A stretch of DNA of 64,000 bases from Dictyophora rubrovolvata (Eukaryota; Basidiomycota; Agaricomycetes; Phallales; Phallaceae). This document shows, one piece after another, positions 1-11,949 of this stretch; positions within the stretch are counted from its first letter, which is position 1, and the number at the start of each line of letters is the position of its first letter. The notes below the pieces were generated by a model. It searched no databases and was not told the DNA's origin. It worked only from the letters and a program-made list of their open reading frames with translations. The stretch lies in contig CP114118.1 of assembly GCA_029959195.1 (NCBI GenBank), forward strand, positions 3,085,262-3,149,261. Reading direction: 5' to 3'. The position numbers and the translations under genes were made by a program.

Positions 1-800
1 TCGGAACTTTTCAAATACTGAAATGACGTTCGTTGTAATCATTTTTGAGTGTCTTTCGCCCTTGTGCTCTTTGGCGCCGTGGGATTTCCCGAGCTGATCG
101 CCTACGCACACCTCCGAACAACCTCTGAGGTACTTAGAAGTTTACATGTTAACACATTAACGCCGCTGGGGCAGACTCCACTTCATACAAAACTATAAAC
201 TGGAAAATCGCATCGGAGGCGCAAACATAGGAACCATACAGAGGCATATGTTTGTAATTACATCACGCTTTCAATTCACCAGCTTTGCCTTAGTATGAAC
301 GTGGACCCGCCAGGCATTTTCACTCAATATGGTGTGAATTCGCAACATAGCGCCAACTTTTCAGCGACTCAGGTTTCTTCATTCAACTGCTTCACTTACC
401 CAACACCGGACGGATCTGGCTCTCTTAGTGGTATCCCTGCAGCTCCTGCTTGACCAGGTTCCGCTATGGGAATCATCGTCAGTCCCGCTATAATTTGATT
501 GCCAGGCCATGCTCGTCTTCAGTACCATCTCTGCCTGAACCCTGACGCGACAGAGGACAGAGCATTTCCCCACGCCAGTTAGGTAAATCGTCTAATGGTT
601 TCCATAAAAGGGACTTTGAATCTATGGGCATATGATATGTAACTTGGGCTTCAAAATAAACAAGTACTCAGGCAATGCGCATAACCTGTTTGAGCCATTC
701 CGACTCATTAATATGCTTAATATGCATAGAGCGGGCGTCGTATGAGTTTAGCAGTTATAGTGAAAAATAGAACACAAGACTTTTATTAAGCACACTGAGT
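1..800. other. No gene recognised
   Basis: This is a non-coding-looking flank upstream of the F-box gene. The only open stretch is a 64-codon frame with no recognisable protein, and I see no RNA gene or repeat. Confidence 0.4.
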
Positions 801-950
801 ATGAATTTTACACTCCGCCTAAATTCAGGGCTCAGTAGCGAACGCACACATCTTCGACTGTCTTATCAAAGTCCAGAGATACCAGAAATTACTTCTGTGA
901 TTATTGCACACGAGATACGGATCATCAAACCAGTCGAGGGACCTTCAATC

Positions 951-2445
951 ATGCTAGTTCCGATTCCTTTCCCCCTCGAACTTTGGGAGGAGATAGTCTA
1001 CTCCGTCGACTCATCTCGCGATTTACTATCCTTAGCATTGGTTTCCAAATTCTTCGATTCTATCATCATACCTCATCATATCCAATATCGAAATATCTGC
1101 TGTGATTTACGCAGAACATATGTTTGGGCTCATCTGATCGATAATCGTCGTCGCACCAAAGGTATCCGATGTTTAAAGCTCGTTGACGAACGTGAACACG
1201 GCACCCAGCTACCGCCTTTACTGGTTCATCCGACAACTCCTTACACGGTGGACGAAACCCACGCTGTATCATTACTGGTTCAATCCCTTTTATTTATGAC
1301 TGCTTTAGAAAGATTCGAGTGGAAATATCCACCCGGCGGCATTTTGAATATCGTTGACATCTCTCGTTTATTGGTAGACAAAGCCACTAGTTTACGCGCT
1401 TTATCACTGGATTTCGAGTGGCCTTCCAACACAGAGGACAGTAGCTTTACGGATGTTCTAAATTCACTTCCGGTTTGCTTTTCCACTTCCACACGTTTCT
1501 ATCTCTTTACTAACTCATTCCCGTAGATTTGGGAGCTATGCAATCTCAGCAGAGTTTTCCTAACTTACCCATGCAAGTCAGCTCAGGAAATGATTATCGA
1601 AAAATGTCCTAATCTCGAAGATCTCTATCTATATGCACCTTCTCGCCAGACGTTTTGCCTTCCGATCCTCGAACGTGGACATTGGCCAAAACTACGACGT
1701 TTGACCCTGGAGGGGAACTTGGTTTTTGTCGCACAAAACGAATCCTTCGAGGAGAAAAAAGCCGTTGCTACAAATTTTTTTCACCGACAGACAAATCTCG
1801 AAAGTCTGTTGTTGGATATTCCTTCTTTGCCAACTTCTCTTTTTGATTTTTCTCTTCAAATGCTGCGTTCTATTTCATGGACCGTTTCCGTTGCCTCCAA
1901 CCTGTCCTCTATGCTTTCTCACTTCGACTTATCCCGCATTATACACTATCAAACAAGCACCCGTGACATTGACCCTCTGGCTCGAATGGATAGTCTGGAA
2001 ACTCTGAAAATCAATGTAGGACCAACTCCACCCCCCGATCTGCAATTATTTTTCCGGAACGCCCCCAATTTGAAAAAGTTAAGTCTTGGTGGTAAAGCAT
2101 ATTCACAAAGCATAGTAAATATATTGATCTCAGTCATCACGAGTATTATGACTAATTTATCATAACAAGAACGTCTTAATAGCTTCGCTGATTCAATACA
2201 CCAGGCTCACGCATGTCTGCCTCTCTGGTCTTTTCCGCTCTTCTGAAGTGAAAAAACTCCCAAGAAAGTTATCCAAAATTAAGACACTTAAATACATACA
2301 AGTATCTGTTAAACAGCAGGATCTCTTCATGAAGATTGACAGAAACACCGTTGACGGCTACTCTGGGTACCGCTTCGTCCCTTACTGCGAGTTCACTATC
2401 GGACAGCTTCCATCGGAATGGGGAAATTTTTTCTTTAAGTTGTGA
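951..2445 (+). CDS. F-box protein with leucine-rich C-terminal part
   Basis: This is a probable substrate-recognition subunit of an SCF ubiquitin ligase. The first 45 residues carry an F-box: PFPLELWEEIV, then SRDLLSLALVSKFF. The rest has LRR-like periodicity (CPNLEDLYLYAP, WPKLRRLTLEG, APNLKKLSLGG). I read three exons, 951-1472, 1527-2114 and 2170-2445. Intron 1 (54 nt) has a GTTTGC donor and a TACTAAC-like branch site 13 nt before TAG. Intron 2 is 55 nt. All junctions keep frame and give about 461 residues. The frame opens upstream at 801, but the ATG at 951 puts the F-box at the N terminus as usual in agaric F-box families, so I chose it. The substrate cannot be inferred; such genes are numerous and fast evolving in Agaricomycetes. 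Confidence 0.8.
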
Positions 2446-3039
2446 CTCGGCGCAAGGCTGGCTGTAATATTTGTTGATGTCTGGTAGTTGTATGCATGCA
2501 TTCGCGCACCGTTTCTTACACATATATACGACTTCAACAATTAGATTTTAATTCACACGTCTAGAAAATGTCAACCGTTGATTTCTATGCAATGATTAGA
2601 CACTTTCGTCCAATTGTCCGTGGTCTAAAAACTTGGTTTAATAATAATAAACCATAACTAAATTCTAAGCGATTAATGTAGCAAAAAAGATTCCATTGCC
2701 TTGATGTTGGAAACTAGTTTCGTCCAGGAAGGATAAACGAAGTCCGTGTTACATAGTATAGTCTCCAACTTGAAGCTTTGTTAAAGAGCTTGTTGAATGA
2801 TCGCATTGGGCATTCAAAATAAAACAAAAGCAAATTAGAGCAAAAAGACGGAAGCATCCCCAAAATAAAATAAAATAAATGATAAGGGGTCTCTCTCAAA
2901 GGCTATCTGGCTGTAGGTAGCGGTCTAGAAGTTAGAAACTCCGGAACGTTGACAAATTTCATTAAAAAGTTGTGTATTTGTGCGTGAATGAATGGATTAA
3001 ATAAATAAATAAAAACCTGTGATAAATATAAACAAAGAA
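2446..3039. other. AT-rich intergenic gap
   Basis: This stretch separates the convergent F-box and DUF2235 genes. It is AT-rich, with short A/T runs and TAAA repeats near 2870 and 3000. I see no supported gene. Confidence 0.45.
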
Positions 3040-4826
3040 TCAATTGTGCCAGACAGCTTCAGGTTTATTTCTCCACACAGCTCGGGGTATATAATTCAAA
3101 TTGGCATCTTGCATACGCTTTTGTACGCTGAGGTGTATGTTGGGTTTAGGGTAGGGTATAATTCGGGGTCTTTTCAAGTTCCATCTTAGTCAAAGCACAG
3201 TAGGGATGAGTTATTTTAATCCAAATCAAAAGGAATTCACGTACCTCCAATTACGATGCCATACTCCGTCCTCATCCTGCCATGAGACGAAAAATGGAAT
3301 CAACTCGAGTACCGTCCATATGGGGTGTAAACTCAAAGCATCAAAAAGAGGTTGCACGGCATCCACAGAGTCTAACTTCGCCACTTGCTCTAAATAAGAC
3401 AGGGGTGACAAAGCCGGCCCACTGATTTTAACTAGGGATTCTGCTGGCTCTGACGTATCAAGGATTGACAACGGAATGTTTACAGCATCAAAGGCATCTG
3501 GATCGAAAATGATTCCACATCGAGCGAGCACGACCTGGCGGACCATCCAACGTAGGCTGATATCGCCCAGGGAAGGTTCACCCGATAGGGTGCACCCACC
3601 TCCAACATCTATTTCAGATTGATTAGTACAATTGAATTAGTGTTTTAAAGAGTATAAGTACCGCTGTGGCATCCTGCAAACCAAACCTCAAGGACGTCTG
3701 TAGTAGTGCTTTCAGTTGGACTGCTATTCAATCCCGGGTAACTATCTTGCTCAGGATCCTTATGTGCATTCGGAGAAGCCCGGTGATACAAACTTGGCTG
3801 AAACTTTGCTCGATGCTGTTTAACAAGTATTAATATGTCAAAAGCTTTTCAATCAGTATTTTTAACGAACCTCATCAAGTGAAAGAGCGTGACGGAAATA
3901 TTTAATTGTTGTATTACTTGTCGTAAAAGGCAAATGTGGGGAGTAGATTGCGCCTACGCTGGCCACGGTATCCCTGTTCGGCAAAGAAAGGGTCATGATG
4001 TAGTAATTTCTCAAAACCTTTATCGCTCTTACCAGCACCCCAGGAAATCAATATTAACGGATATGGAAAACGTTTCCTTGAATTGAGCGGCCAAGTTCAT
4101 ATTCTTGTCACCCTTTCGCTTGTACATATTATATGCAAAACTGACTTGCTCTATAGAGAACAGTTTACTTTTAGTCCAAGTATGAAGGTGTTTCATTACG
4201 AGCTCACCCGAGTTATCCAGGGGGAGCAAACCGACCTTGGGAGGAGGATTGAGATAATCCATGATTCCGAGCTTCAAAAAATACTCACTTTGTGCAACAT
4301 CCCAGCCAAAGCTCGGGCAGTATACGCCCCACGAGAGAACCCGAATAAGCAGATTCGATCCCCCTCTTTATAATTGCGCATGAGAAACTTATACCCACCC
4401 ATAATCTAATATGATGGTATCAGAATACATGGAGTAGTCAGCGTGAACGAAGGACAGACATGAATGTCCAAATACCATGCGACGGCTTCGTCGATTACCA
4501 TACTAACCCACTTGCCCACATTGTCAATAACCCCTGTAGCCGCATAGGTTCCAATTCCGGGCTCAACAAAAATTGGTTCAGATGTCTCTGAAGAATAGAA
4601 TACGACTTACCTGATAGTATACAAGCTGTTCGGGGCAATCCTTGTGCAAAACACTGAATAACCTGATTACATTTGTGTTCTTGAAGCGTATCAATGAGTT
4701 ATCTTCGAAAGAGAAATCATCCCATGTCCTCCTCACCTTTCGACGAAATCGCTGATCTGTACCATCAAAACAAAGCACAAGTGTCCGAGAACCAGCTGAG
4801 GTTGGGGAAGGTTTCGTTAATGTCAT
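3040..4826 (-). CDS. DUF2235 alpha/beta-hydrolase (Tle1-like) protein
   Basis: This is a predicted serine hydrolase of the DUF2235 family, whose bacterial relatives include type VI phospholipase effectors (Tle1). I read eight exons: 4826-4611, 4561-4460, 4405-4289, 4235-4033, 3973-3871, 3815-3662, 3608-3245 and 3184-3040. Together they give 467 residues without a stop. The family blocks appear in order: TLVLCFDGTDQRF at the N terminus, NTNVIRLFSVL, PGIGTYAATG, nucleophile elbow GFSRGAYTARALAGML (GxSxG), FLGCWDTVASVG, and FAGCHSDVGGGC, which supplies the usual Asp/His region. The C terminus, with HLSVQKRM and YIPRAVW, is also typical. There is no signal peptide, so it is probably intracellular. 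The fungal substrate is unknown; lipid esterase or phospholipase activity is inferred from fold only. Intron 5 uses the uncommon donor GTTCGT. Confidence 0.88.
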
Positions 4827-6028
4827 ACTAATAAAATATGGATATTGAGAAGGTTGAAAGGGTCGGGTTATATACCGATAAGCACAAGGGGCACAAGCAC
4901 TTTAACACCGGTTGAAATTTGAATCATACATTGTTCTCTCAGAGCCAGGGTCGTCTGTTTTCTAATAAGGAGCAGGGCCCTACCCGGAGCTGTGTATGTA
5001 TTAGTCCTCGCGGTTCACAAGGCCATGATTACATACAATACGGTCATGCTAAGATACATCGGAGAGCCTTAAAAACTTTATGACTAAGAGGGAAACTATA
5101 CGGCGGGCATGGAGGCGATGACATCATGAATCATTATGTATGCATTAAGTATCGGTGTTCTTGGCATCATAGATATGGTAAATTTGGTCGAAATGAGGAA
5201 AACCAGGTGAAGAGAAATTTGTAGTCAAATTGTTATGTTAGTTGCCCCAAGGGTGTTGAAGCATGTCAACTCGACTGTTCAAGAAAATGCCACAATGGAG
5301 GTCGCCTCCGCGCGACAACCCTGAGAGGATTTGCCGAACACATCCTTGCCTGGCACTTGAGTGGAGCCTGTTGGAGCTCGAGTCGGAGTGTGGAGGTGGT
5401 TGGCCGAACCTCGGTCTCCTTTTTTGCATACCCTTCCCGTGCTTAAACACAACCAATTCTTACAATCTTGACTCCTGTATAGTCTTCCCAATACTCTTGA
5501 TCTCATCTGGAAACTGTTTCTGTTTTTGTTCTTTTCACAATTTTTACTTAGCTTTAAGTAACACACGTCGACTTTCCAAGGGTTCCCCATCTGAGGAAGC
5601 TATGTCGGTTTAAAGGCTCTCCTTTAGTACATGTACCCCTTTAAGGGTTGCAGGATTCAGTCGAGACAGCTGCTATACAGACCTGTTCAACTCGAGGGAG
5701 CGTATTCCGCTAATTTGCAACGAAGCTTGGTAAACCCTGTGTCGGATACCGCTTGTTCGTCATCAGGTTTAATAGGGGAACAAGCGATCCGGTTTGAGAC
5801 ATCCGGTTTATTTGTTTTACTTTATTGTAATATCCTCATCCTCAACAGCATATGTATCCTGAGAACGGGGTCCTTCATACTCGATTTTAACACCTATCGG
5901 GGATCATACCGAATAGTGGCGCACAATCACAGGGCCGCGGGGCCTTGACTGTTCTGAATACGGTACATGTCTATCTATTTTCCCAGAAAAAGAAAGTATC
6001 ATCAATATTCGTCGGAAGTATGTACGTT
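4827..6028. other. Long intergenic region, no supported gene
   Basis: Several open frames of 70-116 codons overlap on both strands (for example around 5263-5613 and 5631-5948), but none shows a domain, a plausible splice partner or a membrane/signal pattern. I treat them as chance frames. Confidence 0.4.
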
Positions 6029-7168
6029 TCAAACATATCTCACCCTCGTTGTTCTTCTTTTCAAGGCAGCATCGTGAACAGCTTCAGCTGTCTGGTGATT
6101 CGGATGTTTCCCAGCATGAACGCTTCCTTTATCCAAATTCTCGCTGATATAGGTGTAATCGACATGTTTACCGCTCGGATCTGGTAAGATACTCTCGACG
6201 AAACCGACAGATACTGAGCCTGTGGCTTGGCAGGCTGCCAAAAGCCTGTCCAAAAGACTGGGTGATTTAGGCTCTCCAATCGTGTCCAAAAAGACTGCTT
6301 CGGAAGATTTTGGAAGACTCAGCTTTGGAAACAGACTGAGGCATTCTTTAATAATCGAACCGACCAGCATTACGACGGGTAAGAGATAACCATTGGACGC
6401 TGTCAAAACGCACACAGCCCGATAGATCCACCCAGACAACTGTAAGGAAAAGGCACAAACACGGACCAGATGACCTTGCTGTCCTCGATAACGTTTGATT
6501 AAAGGTACAGCTGCATCTTCGAGATTGACATGTCCAAGGTCTCCCGTGATGTTCTTGGATTTGCCCTTGTTGGTTCCAGGCTCGTGAACTAAAATTAGGA
6601 TATGGTTTGTCGTCATGCTCGTGTGTAGAGCGTAAAAACGCGGCTTCTTGACCAGCCTAGGGGGAAGATATTTCGGAAATTTGGAGACATACAGCCCCTC
6701 GCAGATCTGAATGATAACTCCCAACAAAGCGAGATATCCTTCTCGCGCTTGACCGGCGGTTAGACCATACAAAGCATAGCCAATTTGCGCGCTAAGGGCA
6801 GCTATCAAAACGCGATGTCGCCATCCGAACGTGGCACTGAAATGGGCTTCTTTGAGCTGGATCATCGTAACGCCCACAGGCTGCTTTTCCCAAGTCTCAT
6901 TATACAGCGCATGCATCCACGGTGCAACAACGGGTCTAGTCGCACCAGATGCAATGTCAGATATAGCGAGACCCTTCACGAACCCATCGTCAGGGTAATC
7001 GTCCTCGAGTGGATTGGACTGCCAACCCAATGAAAGTGGCACTGGGAGGTGATTACAAGCTGGTCGTAGTATTTCTCGGATACCTGTCTTTCGTTGGGGT
7101 ATTACTGATACCGCCAGCTCTAAGAATTTAGAGAAGGGGGTTGCGGATGGATTGAAAATGTTGAACAT
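6029..7168 (-). CDS. Multi-pass membrane protein, function unknown
   Basis: A single open frame of 379 residues. I see about four hydrophobic segments: RVLIAALSAQIGYALYGL, EGYLALLGVIIQICEGLYV, a segment around VCAFSLQLSGWIYRAVCVL, and YLLPVVMLVGSIIKECL. The polar parts include a Lys/Arg-rich loop after residue 175. It lies 400 bp downstream of the HET-like gene on the same strand, and the two may be functionally linked. No domain name can be assigned. A GTGAGA close to the stop could be a donor, so the C terminus may differ. It is probably a real gene because of its length and consistent membrane pattern; the function is unknown. Confidence 0.65.
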   Translation of the reverse strand: MFNIFNPSATPFSKFLELAVSVIPQRKTGIREILRPACNHLPVPLSLGWQSNPLEDDYPDDGFVKGLAISDIASGATRPVVAPWMHALYNETWEKQPVGVTMIQLKEAHFSATFGWRHRVLIAALSAQIGYALYGLTAGQAREGYLALLGVIIQICEGLYVSKFPKYLPPRLVKKPRFYALHTSMTTNHILILVHEPGTNKGKSKNITGDLGHVNLEDAAVPLIKRYRGQQGHLVRVCAFSLQLSGWIYRAVCVLTASNGYLLPVVMLVGSIIKECLSLFPKLSLPKSSEAVFLDTIGEPKSPSLLDRLLAACQATGSVSVGFVESILPDPSGKHVDYTYISENLDKGSVHAGKHPNHQTAEAVHDAALKRRTTRVRYV

Positions 7169-7570
7169 GAAAGGATGGGGAACAAGGTCCTAGCACTACA
7201 ACCAAGTCTAAGCGTCCGCTATAAGGAAAAGGAACAAGCTGTGCTTTCATGTCAAAGCACAGCTTGTTGACTGCCGTCAACTAGTGATTTCCTCGCGAAT
7301 GAAAGATAAATTGATCTCGTTTGAGACTCCTGGCGTGATCCACGTGTTGATGGGCACCGACCAAAAGATATAGGCAGGGGGAAAGGCATCTGTAAAAGGA
7401 GGTACCGCGGACAAAACGATTATAGGAAAATAGTCTTGCTAAGTAACGTCAATGAGGGTTTTCCAAGGATATTATTTTTAGATTCAACGTCTCCCCAATC
7501 CATATTTTATTCACAAACTATAATCAACTACACTGACCGGTATACCCTATACCCTAAACGAAAAAATTAA
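7169..7570. other. Intergenic gap between two minus-strand genes
   Basis: No coding signal is seen. The two flanking genes are co-oriented, so this holds the 3' end of the HET-like gene and the promoter of the membrane-protein gene. Confidence 0.4.
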
Positions 7571-9700
7571 TTAAGTAAAAATCAGCTTTTTAGGTGGCCC
7601 TCCCCCGACATAGACTGTACCAGCTTCAACGGCTTGTGCTAAGATATACGTCGGTAAATTAGCCATTCCGACCTTAGGTGCTACAGTATTGCCCTTGCCT
7701 TCCCGATTCAGCAACATACAAGTTACTCCACACCCATGGAGAGCAAGGACGACCAAATCATTGGGATGATCAACAACAGTCACCGGAACGACGACCTTGC
7801 TTTGAATGTCGACCAGAAATGCAGACCAACACTTATGGCTACCTTTTTGATGTTCACGTAACACCTCTCGAGGAGAATCCCATTTAGGACAGAGTTGTTC
7901 ATCACCCCAATGCGTAACGTCCGTTAAATTAGGGTCCTGTTTCTTCAATTTCCCTGCTACGTCATCCCACACTTCGGCATCCAGATAAATCCAGCCCTCC
8001 CTGACTACATATACCGTACTCGCCACCAAGTCGAGAATGGAGTAAAGTATGGAAGCGCAATAAATAACAGCGGTTCCTCCTCCGAAATTCAACCTTCCGA
8101 ACAACGTTCCTCCAAAGATTAAACCTAAAACGAGCAAAACCGTTTGTGTGAGGTTTCTGATTCCTTTCAGTTCCTCATTATTGTAGAGACCCGCCCCATC
8201 CCTTCTCAACGAAGTTTTAATTGGAATGGTCTTCGGATGTACGACACATAAGGTAGGTTGCAATGTGTCATCTGACATCACAGACCGGACAGGAAAAGCG
8301 GTAACCAAGGGCTCAAGTCGTTCGTTTCCTTCTGCTGGTGCAATCGGTTTCCCCCACCACCGATAGCTCGGCACGTTGAACTCTGCAAGGCTGCAGACGG
8401 CTGCCAAACTGGCAGCGTTATAAAACCCCTGATTTAGCTCCAGCAACCACGCCAGGTCCTGCCACCCATCCTTTCCGCCGAGATCGCCAAGACGCGCACG
8501 TCGTGGTAACAGCCCATTAAGACCTTTACCGAGAAATTGATGGTCCCGAAAGTTGTCAGCTTCGTCACGGTGAATCGCTTCGACGACCAGAGAATGAATA
8601 ACGGTTTGCCAAGACGCCGCACCTGCATTGGTCGAGTGCTGCATAACTGCATACAAATGCCACCGACTAGCAAGAGCTGCTTCGGTTTGTATGCGACGAC
8701 GAAATTGATCTCCATAATTGAAAGTTATACGAGTAGCTAACCGCTTTTCTCCGGATTCTTTGCGACGAGTGAGAATGAGGACGTTCCTGGCATGCAGTAT
8801 TTCCGCAAGTGTAAACAAACGTTTGTTCCAGCTACACTCGAGACCGACATGTTCGCAGTTCACCACATCACAAAAGACACAAACATTTTCGGCACCAGAA
8901 AAAATGTCTGCGAGAAGACCAACTTCGTCCCTTCTTTCGTCTTCTTCCAGTTGCGGAAGTGTAGTGTCAACGGAGGACAGACAAAATTCGTCAAGCCAGA
9001 TATATTCGGTTCTTCGTTTCGTCAAACCATCCCGTCGTTTTGCTGACGCATACTCTTGTAGAACCATTCGCGAAATCCTTTTTCTGTCGCGGAGACTGTA
9101 CATACGCCCATCTTCAGGATTAAGGTCAAGCAGTGCTTGTCCAGCTTCGTCGAAAAGAACACGAGCGCAGCTCATTGCATAGCTGATAGCGCTGTATGTC
9201 GTACCGAGGGGTTTATTCGACCAAGGGATTTGCTCAAAGTCGAAACCTCCTTCATCGTCAAAGTCAACGCGCAGTACCCATCTGGGATACAAACCGGTAG
9301 GCGAATATTTTCCGGCCCCTCCCGTCGGAGAAGCACACAGAATCGCATGGGGTGTATTTGAGTACTCTACAAACCACGCCAGTTGCTTCAAATATTCTTT
9401 TATTGATCCCACATAATTGTGCGGAACCGCGATATATATGGGAGCGAAGATGATAGCTGTGACCACTCGAAGGACCCCAGAAAATACGTGAAAGGTGTTT
9501 TCAGGATCTTTTGCGAACCAGAAACAGGCTTTTACACCTGGGTCCTCTTGGAAGAGTCTCCTTAGTCGAGCGTGCTTGTGGAGAACTTGAATGGATTTCG
9601 ATATGGAGCCGAATGGCATGACTATGCTGCTTCTTCCTAAGAAAAAGAAAAGAGGAAGAACTCGAAGTGAACAAGTCAAATCTCGAAGGCTTGCAAGCAA
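7571..9700 (-). CDS. HET-like (heterokaryon-incompatibility-related) protein
   Basis: A single-exon frame of 709 residues. It resembles the large basidiomycete family related to HET-domain proteins. The diagnostic block is TEYIWLDEFCLSS near residue 265, preceded by MYSLRDRKRISRMVLQEYA and followed by ADIFSGAENVCVFC. Other typical blocks are WQTVIHSLVVEAIHRDEA, FLGKGLNGLLPRRA and DLAWLLELNQGFYNAA. A hydrophobic pair follows residue 540 (TVLLVLGLIFGGTLF and a segment around IYCASILYSILDLVAS). The C-terminal part ends in VGMANLPTYILA and a Gly-rich tail. HET proteins trigger cell death or growth arrest on contact with non-self in ascomycetes; in basidiomycetes this role is inferred only. The true start may be the internal ATG at 9619 (MPFGSISKS). 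Confidence 0.75.
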   Translation of the reverse strand: MLASLRDLTCSLRVLPLFFFLGRSSIVMPFGSISKSIQVLHKHARLRRLFQEDPGVKACFWFAKDPENTFHVFSGVLRVVTAIIFAPIYIAVPHNYVGSIKEYLKQLAWFVEYSNTPHAILCASPTGGAGKYSPTGLYPRWVLRVDFDDEGGFDFEQIPWSNKPLGTTYSAISYAMSCARVLFDEAGQALLDLNPEDGRMYSLRDRKRISRMVLQEYASAKRRDGLTKRRTEYIWLDEFCLSSVDTTLPQLEEDERRDEVGLLADIFSGAENVCVFCDVVNCEHVGLECSWNKRLFTLAEILHARNVLILTRRKESGEKRLATRITFNYGDQFRRRIQTEAALASRWHLYAVMQHSTNAGAASWQTVIHSLVVEAIHRDEADNFRDHQFLGKGLNGLLPRRARLGDLGGKDGWQDLAWLLELNQGFYNAASLAAVCSLAEFNVPSYRWWGKPIAPAEGNERLEPLVTAFPVRSVMSDDTLQPTLCVVHPKTIPIKTSLRRDGAGLYNNEELKGIRNLTQTVLLVLGLIFGGTLFGRLNFGGGTAVIYCASILYSILDLVASTVYVVREGWIYLDAEVWDDVAGKLKKQDPNLTDVTHWGDEQLCPKWDSPREVLREHQKGSHKCWSAFLVDIQSKVVVPVTVVDHPNDLVVLALHGCGVTCMLLNREGKGNTVAPKVGMANLPTYILAQAVEAGTVYVGGGPPKKLIFT

Positions 9701-10631
9701 ATTAACGCACCGACTGATGCCGGGAGGATGCTTTTCTTGCCTTTTAGGTTTAAATACGGCTTCTCAACGCACTCTAGACCTTGATCATAAAATGTTTGAT
9801 GCATCAACAGCGCCCTAGTGCCAACTGTCATGCACGCCATGATCTGTTGTCAAATTACCTCATCCTGATCTGTCCGGATGATATACCCTTGGCAGGACAG
9901 AACTATCCCCAATGTGGCGATCTTGCGGTGTAAGTGCAATCTAATCTCAACCATCACCATCAGTTGGAACAACGCACACCTTTGGCCAGCAATTTTCGTA
10001 CATTTCACACGTTTCATGGGCCTGATTGGCAGTACTCACGGTATGGCAAGGGAATACCTCAGCTGCCTGATAATGATTGTTCTTCACATCAATGACTAGC
10101 CCGGAAATTTTTTGAATGAAATGTTACACAGCTTGGCGGAATCATAGCTGGTGGTAATTAATCGAAACGTTAAAGCGAGTTGTTGACAGAGCCAAGTCTA
10201 ATTTAAATGTAGTCAATGGACGTTGTCAAATGCACACAGCCATGAAAGTGAGCAATGGAAAGGCACGAAGGTCGTTTTAGCACGACTTTATATGGAAAAG
10301 ACGAGGAAAGATGAAACAAACGCACTTATCCGGGAACCAGAAAATAAAGGCTGACACTTAGGGGGAAGCGTTGAGATGAGGTGCCTGAATCTGATATATA
10401 TTGTAAACACGAGTGAACAAGAAGCGGTGTATATATGCAAAGATAACCATATTTTGGTATAATAAATTATAAGCGCTCCAAATATCGTATCGTTCATCAG
10501 GAAACAGGAAAAGAAAAGAAAAACCCAGGATCTACGTAAAGTCAAGTAAAGGTCTATGAGCTAAATAAAACCTTACGATAAAAAAATTTCGCCCCGAAGT
10601 AGAAGCAGCACGTCAACAAGGAGGGATAACA
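9701..10631. other. Intergenic region, no supported gene
   Basis: Open frames up to 85 codons (10288-10545 minus) are hydrophobic but lack start context, splice partners or similarity that I recognise. Nothing else stands out. Confidence 0.4.
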
Positions 10632-11949
10632 TTAATCTTCAGCTTCAGCTTCGGAAAGTTTCCGTTCCTCCATCATGATAGGTTGTGACTCGACATCAGT
10701 TGATTTCGATGCGTTCTTATTTTCTCCTACTGGAGGGGCTGATTCCCGTGCTTTAACCCAAGTGTACAGTCTGTCCAAAACTTCTATCAACGTGACACGA
10801 TGAAAATAAAGAGCGGGAGATGGCATACAATGTTCCGCACAAGATCGTAAAAACAGATGCAGCCCTTTCACTAGTGAAAAGATAGGAAAACATGTTGCAA
10901 CAACCAAGCGACTGGACTTACACCGTTAAAACATTTTCAAAAAATTTCACTCCTATCGCGACTTGTAAGACACTTCTGGCAGCCTAAAGACATGGCTAAG
11001 AGATGATTGGTACAAAGGGAAAAGGGGCATCAAGCATACGCTGGAAAACATGTGCGTTACGGGACTGGTTACTTTTACGCTCAAAATACCAGCTATGCTG
11101 ATCATAAATCCGACAACACCGGTTACAAGATTCCCCCAAGCGAACGTTGTCCAGTCCCAAGAATGGCCCCGGGTCATTGTTACGAGCTCTGCTACTTCTC
11201 CCCTGAGCGAAGCCACTATTCCTAATATTACACCTGCACCAAAGTTCGACCAATATGACAATTCTGTAGGTGAACCGTTGACATGTGGGAGTGTTGTCTT
11301 TATCATGACGGTGTGTAATGCAATAGACTAAATAAGAATTTATGAGGGAAAGCTTCTTGATAGAAGCAGGTGTCACGCGATTACGCACGAGGGACGACAA
11401 GAAACCATACAGCAAGGCTTTGGGTGTTAGAACCGAACGTTCAGGCAGGACGTCGGAAGGGGAGATGCCAATGAAAAAACCGACTGTGACAACAGCAGCA
11501 CATCCGCACACTTTGAGACCAGGGGCAGCCCGGCTATGAAGCGCGACGACGGAGATGGTAAGAGGTAAAACCAACCCACGGGCAACTTGAAAAAACGCGG
11601 GTTCGACGTCTCGTAGACACAAAGCGTTGAACATAAACCCAGCGGCATCGATTAAAATTAGCGGCGCCAGTTTCTTGGCCGTCATTAAGCTGAGGTTTGG
11701 AATTGAGATGGCAGAGGAAAGAGGAGAAGTCAAATGCAAAAGGATGACTGTCATCATTGACTGGAAGAACATGAAAAGAATGGCTAGATTAGGTGCTGAA
11801 TCGAGGACGCTTTTGTTGACGAAGACCATCTGTTTGGGCAAATTTTGGTAGTGAGTTTTCTTCATGTTCTGTCAGTGTACGACTTCACTGACGATTAACG
11901 CGGCAACCATGTAAAACGAAACGACAGCGACAACCTGTGGGTTTATCAT
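10632..11949 (-). CDS. Nucleotide-sugar transporter, TPT/GDP-fucose-transporter type
   Basis: A multi-pass Golgi-type transporter of the drug/metabolite (TPT, SLC35C-like) family, expected to move a nucleotide sugar into the secretory pathway. I read six exons: 11949-11893, 11829-11389, 11327-11040, 10983-10922, 10870-10829 and 10770-10632, giving 342 residues. Family blocks: VMVFVNKSVL-like start (MVFVNKSVLDSAPNL), FFQVARGLVLPLTI, the region KTTLPHVNGSPTELSYWSN, LVTGVVGFMISIAGILSVKVTSPVTHMFSS, AARSVLQV, ending with LLYTWVKARE. The tail is acidic, with repeated EAEAE. The start at 11949 (MINPQVV) follows the family; an extra 5' exon is possible. The exact substrate (GDP-fucose versus another sugar) cannot be set from sequence. 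Confidence 0.85.

Noticed and set aside
5263-5948. Plus-strand frames of 105-116 codons between the DUF2235 and membrane-protein genes
   Set aside because: No domain, no start context and no splice continuation.
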